Shown here piece after piece: positions 1 to 6,943 of a stretch of 64,000 nucleotides of DNA; the first letter of the stretch is position 1; each line of letters opens with the position of its first letter. Source of the stretch: Kocuria sp. cx-455. Its GTDB lineage: Bacteria; Actinomycetota; Actinomycetes; Actinomycetales; Micrococcaceae. The stretch covers positions 496,001-560,000 of the forward strand of contig NZ_JACXBS010000002.1 in assembly GCF_014698015.1 (NCBI RefSeq), given 5' to 3'. A program made the translations under genes and the position numbers. Below the pieces are notes generated by a model. The model was not told the origin of the DNA, did not search any database, and saw only the letters and a program-made list of their open reading frames with translations.

Positions 1-1
1 G

Positions 2-2401
2 GCCGTGATCGGGATGGGTAAGTGTGGTGCCCGCGAGCTGAACTATATTTCCGACGTGGACGTCGTGTACGTCGTCGACATTCGAGCCGCTGACCAGCAG
101 GAGGGACCGGACGAGCAGCTGGCCGCGGAAATCGCCACGAGCCTGGCGTCCGGCATGGCACACGCCGTCATGACGACCGGGCCGGAACCGGCTCTGTGGG
201 AAGTGGACGCCAACCTCCGGCCCGAGGGCAAGGACGGGCCGCTCGTGCGCACACTGGATTCACACGTGCAGTACTACAAGCGGTGGGCCAAGTCCTGGGA
301 GTTCCAGGCGTTGCTCAAGGCCCGAGCCATCGCGGGGGACATTGACCTGGGCGAGCGTTACGAAACCGCCATCAGCCCCTTCGTCTGGTCATCGGCGCAA
401 CGCGAGGGCTTCGTGGAATCCGTCCAGGGCATGCGACGCCGTGTCACGGACAACATTCCCGAAGCGGACCGCGATCGACAGATCAAGTTGGGCCCGGGGG
501 GCCTGCGCGACGTCGAATTCACGGTGCAGTTGCTGCAGCTCGTTCACGGGCGCAGCGATGAAACGGTGCGCACCAAAGCCACTACCGATTCTCTCGTGGC
601 GCTGTCCGCCGGCGGTTACATTTCCCGCAGTGACGGCGACGAGTTCCACCGCAATTACCGGTGGCTGCGCCTGCTCGAGCACCGCATCCAGCTGTTCCGT
701 ATGCGTCGCACCCACCTGATGCCACGCGACGAGCGGGAGCTGTCCGTGGTGGCCCGGTCCGTGGACGGGGCGGGGGAGCACACCCACCCCACGGGTAAGG
801 CGCTGAGCGAGAATTGGACCAAGGTCAAGCGGTCGGTGCGCACCATGCACGAGCGGATTTTCTACCGCCCCATGCTCGCCGCGCTCGCCAACGCCCCCGC
901 GGACACCACGCTCACGACCGAATCCGCCCTGGACCGTTTGGCCGCCCTCGGATACCAGGACACCAAAGCGGCAATGCGTCACATCGAAGCTCTTTCCCGG
1001 GGCGTCAGTCGCCGGGCGGAGATTCTCCGCACCCTGCTGCCCGTGCTGTTGGACTGGATCGCGCAGGGCGTGGACCCGGACGCAGGTCTGCTCAACTTCC
1101 GGAAGATCACCGAGGCCATGGGCAACACGCCGTGGTTCTTGCGCTTGTTGCGCGACTCCAACGCGGCGGCGGAGCGCTTGTGCCAGATCCTCTCCAGTTC
1201 CCGGTACGTCTCGGACCTGCTGGAAACGTCTCCGCAGTCCATTGCATGGCTCGGGGACGACCCCCAACTGCGCCCGCGCACCCTGGATGAGCTCACCAAG
1301 GAAATGCGCACCCAGCTGCAACGGCACCCCGAACCGGACGAGGCCATTCGCGCGATTCGCCAGGTCCGACGTCGCGAGCAGCTACGCATCGCGCTCGCTG
1401 ACACGAGCGGTCTGGCCTCGGTCGAGACGGTCGTCGCGGGACTCTCGGACGTTGATCAGGCCACCGTGATGGGTGCCTTGTACATTGCCCAGCGGGAGCT
1501 CTGCGAAGGCGGGGACGAGGAAAGCTCGGCCGACGTGATGGTCGTGGCCATGGGCCGCCAGGGCGGGCGGGAGATCGGTTACGGATCGGACGCGGACGTC
1601 ATGTACGCCTTCGAACCGCGCGAGGGAGCCGAATCCGATGAAGCTCGGTCGCAGGCGGAGACGATCTTCTTACGCATGGTGCAGTTGCTCAAAATGCCGT
1701 GCCAGCCACCCATTATTGCCGAACGGACACTGGAGATCGACAATGATCTGCGGCCCGAAGGCAAGCAGGGGCCCATGGCGCGTTCGGTTGAATCCTTCGC
1801 CCAGTACTACGACCGGTGGGCTCAGACGTGGGAGTTCCAGGCCCTAACGCGAGCTCGTTACATGGCGGGCAGCGAAAATGTTGCGACAGCGCTCGTTCGC
1901 GTGTTTGACCGCTTCCGGTATCCATCCGACTTCACGGAGCGTCAGCTCATCGACGTGCGCCGCATGAAGGCACGTGTGGAGAACGAACGGATGCCGCGCG
2001 GCGCGGATCCCAACCGGCAGGTGAAATTGGGCCGCGGTGGGCTCGCTGATGTGGAGTGGTTGGTTCAACTGTTGCAATTGCAGCACGGGCACGAGGTGGC
2101 CGGCCTGCGGACCACCTCCACCCTCGCCGCTCTGGAAGCCGCGGTCGAGGCCAACCTCTTGGCACCGCAGGACGCCCAGGTGCTCAAGAGTGCGTGGACC
2201 TTGGCCACGGCCATCCGCAACGGCAACGTGCTGCGTTCCGGTCGCTCCTCGGACTCTGTTCCCTCCCGCCGCGTGGACCTGGAAGCCGTGGCCCGGTGGA
2301 TCGGTTATGAACCCGGTTCGGCCTCGCAACTGGAAGAGGACTATCTGCGGATCACCCGGCAGTCGCGCACCGTGTTCGAGAAAGTGTTCTACGGTCACTA
2401 G
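2..2401 (+). CDS. glnE: Bifunctional glutamine synthetase adenylyltransferase / adenylyl-removing enzyme, 5' end cut off
   Basis: GlnE attaches AMP to, and removes it from, glutamine synthetase according to nitrogen status. The window opens inside the gene: the frame is open from base 2, and about 800 residues of a roughly 1000-residue family are visible, so about 200 N-terminal residues lie upstream. Both nucleotidyltransferase domains of the tandem architecture can be seen. The first has the GMGKCGARELNYISDVD motif at visible residues 4-20. The second has GRQGGREIGYGSDADVMYAF near residues 519-538. The paired acidic residues in SDVD and SDADV are the metal-binding sites. Each domain is followed by the conserved LRPEGK and QVKLGRGGLADVE-type segments. 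The gene ends with TAG and is followed by a gene-free stretch. Family assignment is secure. Confidence 0.97.
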   Translation, partial: AVIGMGKCGARELNYISDVDVVYVVDIRAADQQEGPDEQLAAEIATSLASGMAHAVMTTGPEPALWEVDANLRPEGKDGPLVRTLDSHVQYYKRWAKSWEFQALLKARAIAGDIDLGERYETAISPFVWSSAQREGFVESVQGMRRRVTDNIPEADRDRQIKLGPGGLRDVEFTVQLLQLVHGRSDETVRTKATTDSLVALSAGGYISRSDGDEFHRNYRWLRLLEHRIQLFRMRRTHLMPRDERELSVVARSVDGAGEHTHPTGKALSENWTKVKRSVRTMHERIFYRPMLAALANAPADTTLTTESALDRLAALGYQDTKAAMRHIEALSRGVSRRAEILRTLLPVLLDWIAQGVDPDAGLLNFRKITEAMGNTPWFLRLLRDSNAAAERLCQILSSSRYVSDLLETSPQSIAWLGDDPQLRPRTLDELTKEMRTQLQRHPEPDEAIRAIRQVRRREQLRIALADTSGLASVETVVAGLSDVDQATVMGALYIAQRELCEGGDEESSADVMVVAMGRQGGREIGYGSDADVMYAFEPREGAESDEARSQAETIFLRMVQLLKMPCQPPIIAERTLEIDNDLRPEGKQGPMARSVESFAQYYDRWAQTWEFQALTRARYMAGSENVATALVRVFDRFRYPSDFTERQLIDVRRMKARVENERMPRGADPNRQVKLGRGGLADVEWLVQLLQLQHGHEVAGLRTTSTLAALEAAVEANLLAPQDAQVLKSAWTLATAIRNGNVLRSGRSSDSVPSRRVDLEAVARWIGYEPGSASQLEEDYLRITRQSRTVFEKVFYGH

Positions 2402-2441
2402 GCATGCGCGCCTGCGGGGCCGCTGGGACCGCTACTAACAT

Positions 2442-2497
2442 CTGAGGGGCCGGTGGAACCCTTCCCACGGGGGAAAAGGGTTCCACCGGCCCCTCAG
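2442..2497. repeat. Large perfect hairpin, copy 1 (possible glnE terminator)
   Basis: Perfect 22-base inverted repeat, arms 2442-2463 and 2476-2497, with a 12-base loop. It sits 40 bases after the glnE stop and could terminate glnE. There is no T-tract. An almost identical stem recurs at 2805-2852, so it may instead be a dispersed REP-like element. Confidence 0.8.
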
Positions 2498-2804
2498 ACG
2501 TCATTGCAGGATTTCCGGTGCCCTAGATAGTCAGCAGCGGGCATTCTGGTTGACAGTAGGACCCTTACCCAGGGCCACGGTGCACGATGATTGACGGTGA
2601 CGCCCAAAAACCGGCGGTTCTTGGCTCCATCGTCGACGAGGATGCAGGGAATCGGACGTCGTGGTCGCAACGTCGATGAGCTCGCGGTACCGCGATACCG
2701 CGCGGAGGCAGCCCCGTTCCGGGGAAGGTGTCACCAGGTGCAGGTGGGCCGTGGCACCAGGCGTGTGCTGGCTAGGGTCGGGTAGGACCCCCTGCAACGT
2801 TTGC

Positions 2805-2852
2805 GGGGCCGGTGGAACCCTTCTCACGAGGGAAAAGGGTTCCACCGGCCCC
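2805..2852. repeat. Large hairpin, copy 2
   Basis: Perfect 18-base inverted repeat, arms 2805-2822 and 2835-2852, with a 12-base loop. The stem sequence is shared with the hairpin at 2442-2497, and the similarity runs past the right arm into a common 'gcagga' tail. It lies immediately 3' of tRNA-Arg (minus strand) and could terminate that transcript. Confidence 0.8.
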
Positions 2853-2876
2853 TCAGTTGTCACCGCAGGACATGGG

Positions 2877-2949
2877 TGCCCCGAGAGGGAATCGAACCCC
2901 CGACCAAGAGATTAGAAGGCTCCTGCTCTATCCACTGAGCTACCGAGGC
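2877..2949 (-). tRNA. tRNA-Arg, anticodon TCT
   Basis: On the minus strand a 73-nt cloverleaf can be drawn. The acceptor stem GCCTCGG pairs with the 3' side using two G-T wobbles. The D-arm is GCTC/GAGC, the anticodon loop contains TCT, and the T-arm carries GGTTCGATTCC. The anticodon stem has one C-T mismatch at its loop end. CCA is not encoded (the next bases are CCC). Confidence 0.93.
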
Positions 2950-3197
2950 GGAGCGCGTGAAGCGCCAATACAGTCTAGCAACGGTTGAGCACGGGATGGG
3001 CACTGTGCCCGCGGCGTGGCAACTGCACACCATGAGAGACGAGCACGAGCTCACGAAGGCAATCCACATTTTGGAGTGCCTTTGTCTCCTCAGCCGTGTG
3101 AACACGGGAGCGTGGGACCACCCCTGAATTTCGGGGCACAGGTTCCGTCCTCGCGGTGTCACGAGCCGCGGGGCCGGCTCATACGAAGGAGCATCCC

Positions 3198-3800
3198 ATG
3201 CCCGAGCACATCACCCTCCGAGGATTCGTCGGCAAAGATCCCGAGTCCCACCTGTTCGAGGACGGCACCGTTGCCGCGCGTTTCCGCCTGGCCACCACCA
3301 CGCGCCGGTTCGACGCCGAGAAGAACACCTGGATCGATGTCCACACCAATTGGTACTCCATCCGGTGTTTCCGCGGCTTGGCCATGCACGTTATGAACAG
3401 CGTGTGCTGTGGGCAGCCGGTCATGGTGACCGGGAAGCTGCAAGTCCAGGAGTGGATGTCCGACAACGGTCCCCGCACCACGGTTCAGGTGGACGCCACC
3501 GCCATTGGCCACGACCTCAACTTCGGCACGGCCAACTTCTCCCGCACGGGTGGCCAGGGTCAGCGTCCGCACAATGCCACCGGTGACGCGGACGAATCCA
3601 CCCAGGATGACCACGGTGCAAAAATTGCGGGGCTGCAGGACAACGAGCGGCTGGACGAACACGGTCACGGGGTCATCATCCGCTCCGATCCCGATCACAC
3701 CTTCACGTCCCTGAACAATCTTCCCCGGGACCCGGACGGGACGGAGGACGCGGAGGAGGACTCCGAGGAGCGCACCCCGGTGGGCGTGGGGAGCGACTGA
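3198..3800 (+). CDS. ssb: Single-stranded DNA-binding protein paralogue without the acidic C-terminal tip
   Basis: 200-residue protein with an N-terminal OB-fold of about 110 residues that binds single-stranded DNA. The start MPEHITLRGFVGKDPE and the segment WYSIRCFRGLA are typical of SSB. The ATG at 3198 is chosen because GAAGGA lies 7 bases upstream; an open extension before it has no such site. After the OB-fold comes a disordered acidic tail ending in EERTPVGVGSD. It lacks the DDDPPF-like C-terminal tip that recruits replication and repair partners, so this is probably an auxiliary paralogue of the SsbB type rather than the replicative SSB. Its place next to ettA fits an accessory copy. 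A hairpin follows. Confidence 0.85.
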   Translation: MPEHITLRGFVGKDPESHLFEDGTVAARFRLATTTRRFDAEKNTWIDVHTNWYSIRCFRGLAMHVMNSVCCGQPVMVTGKLQVQEWMSDNGPRTTVQVDATAIGHDLNFGTANFSRTGGQGQRPHNATGDADESTQDDHGAKIAGLQDNERLDEHGHGVIIRSDPDHTFTSLNNLPRDPDGTEDAEEDSEERTPVGVGSD

Positions 3801-3828
3801 AAACGCCTCGACCGCAACTGCCTACCGT

Positions 3829-3863
3829 GCGTTACCGGGGCCCGCATGTGACCCCGGTAACGC
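3829..3863 (+). terminator. Hairpin after ssb
   Basis: Perfect 12-base inverted repeat: gcgttaccgggg at 3829-3840 and its complement at 3852-3863, with an 11-base loop. It lies 29 bases after the ssb stop. There is no T-tract, which is common for actinobacterial terminators. Confidence 0.65.
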
Positions 3864-3947
3864 AACGGAGTGGCGTCGTTGGGGGAGTTGCGTGCCGGGA
3901 GCTGAACGTGGCTGGAGGAGGCGCGCGGGCGCGGTAGCCTGGAAGGT

Positions 3948-5630
3948 ATGGCGGAATTCATTTACACCATGTCCAAAGCCCGCAAGAAGGTGGGCGACAA
4001 AGTCATTCTGGACGATGTCACCATGTCGTTCTACCCCGGCGCCAAGATCGGCGTTGTGGGTCCCAACGGTGCTGGTAAATCGACCATCCTGAAGATCATG
4101 GCTGGCATCGACCAGCCCTCCAACGGTGAGGCCCGGCTGAGCCCCGGTTACTCCGTGGGTATCCTGCTGCAGGAACCGCCGTTGAACGAAGAGAAGACCG
4201 TTCTGGGCAATGTGGAAGAGGGCGTTGGCGAGATCAAGGGCAAGCTCGATCGATTCAACGAGATCTCCGCCGAAATGGCCGAACCCGACGCGGACTTCGA
4301 TGCGCTCATGGAAGAAATGGGCAAGCTGCAGGAAGAGATCGACGCCGCGAACGCGTGGGACCTCGACTCCCAGCTCGAGCAGGCCATGGACGCGCTGCGT
4401 TGCCCGCCGCCCGAAGCGGACGTGAAGGTCCTCTCCGGCGGTGAGCGACGTCGTGTCGCGCTGTGCAAGCTGCTGCTGCAGAAACCCGACCTGCTGCTGC
4501 TCGACGAGCCGACCAACCACTTGGACGCCGAGTCCGTGCTGTGGCTCGAGCAGCACCTGGCCGCGTACCACGGTGCCGTTCTGGCCGTGACTCACGACCG
4601 GTACTTCCTGGATCACGTGGCCGAGTGGATCTGTGAGGTCGACCGCGGTCGCCTGTACCCCTACGAGGGCAACTACTCCACCTACCTGGATACCAAGGCC
4701 AAGCGCATGGAGGTCCAGGGCAAGAAGGACGCCAAGCAGGCCAAGCGCCTCAAGGAAGAACTCGACTGGGTGCGCACCAATGCCAAGGGCCGTCAGGCTA
4801 AGTCCAAGGCGCGTCTGGCTCGCTACGAAGAAATGGCGTCGGAGGCGGAGAAGACCCGCAAGTTGGACTTCGAGGAAATTCAGATTCCCCCGGGACCCCG
4901 TCTGGGCAACCTAGTGATCGAGGCCGAGAACTTGGAGAAGGGCTTCGGCGACCGTTCGCTCATCAACGATTTGTCCTTCTCACTGCCCCGCAACGGCATC
5001 GTGGGCGTGATCGGTCCCAACGGTGTGGGTAAGTCCACGCTGTTCAAGACCATTGTGGGTCTCGAGCCGCTCGACGGCGGCGAGCTCAAGGTGGGCGACT
5101 CGGTCCAGATCTCGTACGTGGATCAGAACCGTGAGAACCTCGACCCGGAGAAGACCCTGTGGGAGGTCGTCTCGGACGGCCTGGACTACATCAACGTGGG
5201 CAAGGTCGAAATGCCGTCCCGCGCGTACGTCTCCGCGTTCGGGTTCAAGGGCCCGGATCAGCAGAAGAAGGCCGGTGTGCTCTCCGGTGGTGAGCGCAAC
5301 CGTCTGAACCTGGCGCTGACGCTCAAGCAGGGCGGTAACCTGCTGCTGCTGGATGAGCCCACCAACGACCTGGACGTGGAAACCCTGGGTTCCCTGGAGA
5401 ACGCGCTGCTGGAATTCCCCGGCTGCGCCGTGGTGGTATCCCACGACCGGTGGTTCCTGGACCGGGTGGCCACCCACATCCTCGCCTGGGAAGGCACCGA
5501 GGAGAACCCGGACAACTGGTATTGGTTCGAGGGTAACTTCGAAGCCTACGAGGAGAACAAGGTGGAGCGTCTCGGCCCCGACGCCGCACGGCCCAAGCGC
5601 CTCACGCACCGTCGCCTCACGCGCGACTGA
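3948..5630 (+). CDS. ettA: Energy-dependent translational throttle protein EttA (ABC-F ATPase)
   Basis: ABC-F protein that binds the ribosomal E site and gates the first elongation step according to the ATP/ADP ratio. It is soluble and has no membrane segments. The 560 residues carry two nucleotide-binding domains: Walker A GPNGAGKST near 38-46 and GPNGVGKST near 356; signatures LSGGERRRVAL near 162 and LSGGERNRLNL near 444; Walker B LLLLDEPTNHLD and LLLLDEPTNDLD. A charged linker, rich in Lys and Arg, separates them at roughly 240-320. The N-terminus AEFIYTMSKARKKVG is characteristic of the EttA subfamily. The ATG follows GGAAGG closely. The length matches the family. Confidence 0.96.
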   Translation: MAEFIYTMSKARKKVGDKVILDDVTMSFYPGAKIGVVGPNGAGKSTILKIMAGIDQPSNGEARLSPGYSVGILLQEPPLNEEKTVLGNVEEGVGEIKGKLDRFNEISAEMAEPDADFDALMEEMGKLQEEIDAANAWDLDSQLEQAMDALRCPPPEADVKVLSGGERRRVALCKLLLQKPDLLLLDEPTNHLDAESVLWLEQHLAAYHGAVLAVTHDRYFLDHVAEWICEVDRGRLYPYEGNYSTYLDTKAKRMEVQGKKDAKQAKRLKEELDWVRTNAKGRQAKSKARLARYEEMASEAEKTRKLDFEEIQIPPGPRLGNLVIEAENLEKGFGDRSLINDLSFSLPRNGIVGVIGPNGVGKSTLFKTIVGLEPLDGGELKVGDSVQISYVDQNRENLDPEKTLWEVVSDGLDYINVGKVEMPSRAYVSAFGFKGPDQQKKAGVLSGGERNRLNLALTLKQGGNLLLLDEPTNDLDVETLGSLENALLEFPGCAVVVSHDRWFLDRVATHILAWEGTEENPDNWYWFEGNFEAYEENKVERLGPDAARPKRLTHRRLTRD

Positions 5631-5649
5631 CGTACTCAACTCGCCACTT

Positions 5650-5687
5650 CATCGCCCCGTGATCCCCTCGTGGACCGCGGGGCGATG
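5650..5687 (+). terminator. Hairpin after ettA
   Basis: Inverted repeat catcgcccc (5650-5658) / ggggcgatg (5679-5687), then a short T-containing run. It lies 20 bases beyond the ettA stop and just before the iron box of the next gene, so it insulates ettA from the iron-regulated unit. Confidence 0.65.
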
Positions 5688-5702
5688 CGCATTTTCGGGG
5701 GT

Positions 5703-5721
5703 TTAGGTAAGGCTTACCTTT
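5703..5721 (+). promoter_or_regulatory. DtxR/IdeR-type iron box in front of dhbA
   Basis: TTAGGTAAGGCTTACCTTT is a near-palindromic 19-mer matching the DtxR/IdeR consensus TTAGGTTAGGCTAACCTAA at 15 positions. It directly abuts the GTG start of the dhbA-like gene, so iron-loaded repressor would block that promoter. Confidence 0.85.
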
Positions 5722-6594
5722 GTGCCGGACTTCAACGAGATGGCACCATCCGATGCCCTGCCCGCCCGGGCCCCCGACTTCGAGACCGTGGTGGTCACCG
5801 GGGCGGCCGGTGGCATGGGAACCGCCCTCGTCGCGGACCTGCTCACCCGCGGCTACGCCGTTGCGGCCCTCGACCTGCCGGAGGGAAACCCGTGGCAGGA
5901 GCTCGCCCCCACGGAGCAGACCGCAGAAGCGTTGGCCGTGATCGGCCGCGGGGCGGCGACTGGACGCCTGTCCTACCGCGGGTGCTCCGTGTTCGACGGC
6001 GCGGAGGTTGCCCGCGCCCTGGATGAGATCGCCGCGTCCATGCCCCCGCTCGTGGGTCTGGTCAACGCGGCCGGCACTTTGGAGACGGGCACCGTCCTGG
6101 AGACGGACGAGGCCCAGTGGCAGCGCGTCATGGCCGTGAACGCCACCGGGGTGTTCCGGGTCAGCCGCGAGACCCTGCGCGTGATGGTGGCCCAGTGCGA
6201 CCACGACCCGGCCAACCGGCGCAGCCTCGTGACGATCTCCTCGAACTCCTCGGTGGTGCCCCGCGCGCACATGGCGGCCTACGCGGCGTCGAAAGCGGCG
6301 GCCACGCACTTCACCACGAGCCTCGGACTGGAATCGGCCCGTTACGGGGTGCTGGCAAATGTCGTGGCCCCCGGCACCACCATGACAGCCATGGTCATGG
6401 GCATGTGGGGTGGCGAGGACCGCTCCGCCCACATGGTCGCGGGGGACCCGGGGGTCTTTAAGACCGGCATCCCGCTGGGGCGGGTCGGCCGCCCGGGGGA
6501 CGTAAGCGGTGTCGTGGGGTTCCTGCTGGTGGAGTCATCACGGCACATGACCATGCAGGTGCTCACCGTGGACGGCGGCGCCGCCCAGCATTGA
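5722..6594 (+). CDS. dhbA: 2,3-dihydro-2,3-dihydroxybenzoate dehydrogenase (EntA/DhbA-like SDR)
   Basis: NAD-dependent oxidation of 2,3-dihydro-2,3-dihydroxybenzoate to 2,3-dihydroxybenzoate, the catechol unit of catecholate siderophores. It is a short-chain dehydrogenase with cofactor motif TGAAGGMG near 26-33 and catalytic Tyr187 and Lys191 in YAASK. EntA-specific signs are PRAHMAAYAASKAA, the NVVAPGTTMTAMVMGMW segment (EntA has SPGSTDT..W), GIPLGRVGRPGD and the VDGGAA terminus. The iron box ends at the base before the GTG at 5722, and no Shine-Dalgarno is evident. A leaderless message from that GTG, or use of the in-frame ATG at 5740, are both possible. The frame looks intact. It converges on the aryl carrier protein gene. 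Confidence 0.85.
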   Translation: MPDFNEMAPSDALPARAPDFETVVVTGAAGGMGTALVADLLTRGYAVAALDLPEGNPWQELAPTEQTAEALAVIGRGAATGRLSYRGCSVFDGAEVARALDEIAASMPPLVGLVNAAGTLETGTVLETDEAQWQRVMAVNATGVFRVSRETLRVMVAQCDHDPANRRSLVTISSNSSVVPRAHMAAYAASKAAATHFTTSLGLESARYGVLANVVAPGTTMTAMVMGMWGGEDRSAHMVAGDPGVFKTGIPLGRVGRPGDVSGVVGFLLVESSRHMTMQVLTVDGGAAQH

Positions 6595-6656
6595 CGCCCT
6601 GGGCCCACCACAACGGGCGGCACGCACCGTGAAGCGTGTGCAGCCCGTGCGGGCGA

Positions 6657-6878
6657 TCAGCCCTCGAGCAGGCCCCGCCAGGCGTCGAGCCGGGGGTCCT
6701 CGGCAAGGTCCACGTAGTCGACGTCGTAGCCGCGGGCAATGATCCCCTCGACCACACCCATTAAACGCACGGAGTCGAGTCCGAGATCCGTCAGATCGGC
6801 ACCGGTGTCCACCTGTCCGGGCGCAACGCCCAATGCGGTGGCAACCTCGAGTCGCAGCTCCTCAACAATGTCCGGCAC
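6657..6878 (-). CDS. Free-standing aryl carrier protein
   Basis: 73-residue carrier protein of the acyl/aryl carrier fold. The motif DLGLDSVRLM holds the serine (about residue 36) that receives the 4'-phosphopantetheine arm. In catecholate siderophore assembly such a domain carries the activated 2,3-dihydroxybenzoyl group; in EntB/DhbB it is fused to an isochorismatase, and here it stands alone. The GTG start at 6878 is supported by GAGAGGA about 7 bases upstream. It is divergent from the NRPS gene, with a shared iron box between them, and the modifying enzyme may be the PPTase at 14876. That it carries an aryl rather than another acyl group is inferred from neighbours. Confidence 0.8.
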   Translation of the reverse strand: MPDIVEELRLEVATALGVAPGQVDTGADLTDLGLDSVRLMGVVEGIIARGYDVDYVDLAEDPRLDAWRGLLEG

Positions 6879-6912
6879 GTGTAATCCTCTCGAGACGACG
6901 GCAATAATTAAC

Positions 6913-6931
6913 TAAGGTTAGCCTAACCTAA
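6913..6931. promoter_or_regulatory. Iron box shared by the divergent carrier-protein and NRPS genes
   Basis: TAAGGTTAGCCTAACCTAA is a strong near-palindrome that matches the DtxR/IdeR consensus at all but a few positions. It lies between the GTG of the carrier protein (6878) and the NRPS start, so one site can control both directions. Confidence 0.9.
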
Positions 6932-6943
6932 ATAGGTGCCAGG

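Larger units (their letters stand above)
2402..2876. other. Gene-free stretch with a duplicated hairpin element
   Basis: About 475 bases between glnE and tRNA-Arg hold no convincing gene; the short open frames lack homology-like sequence and ribosome binding sites. The stretch contains two copies of a large hairpin, listed separately. The homology between the copies continues a short way past the right arm. Confidence 0.6.

Noticed and set aside
2591-2915. Short open frames between glnE and tRNA-Arg
   Set aside because: Overlapping frames on both strands, crossing the hairpin repeat and the tRNA; no coding signs.
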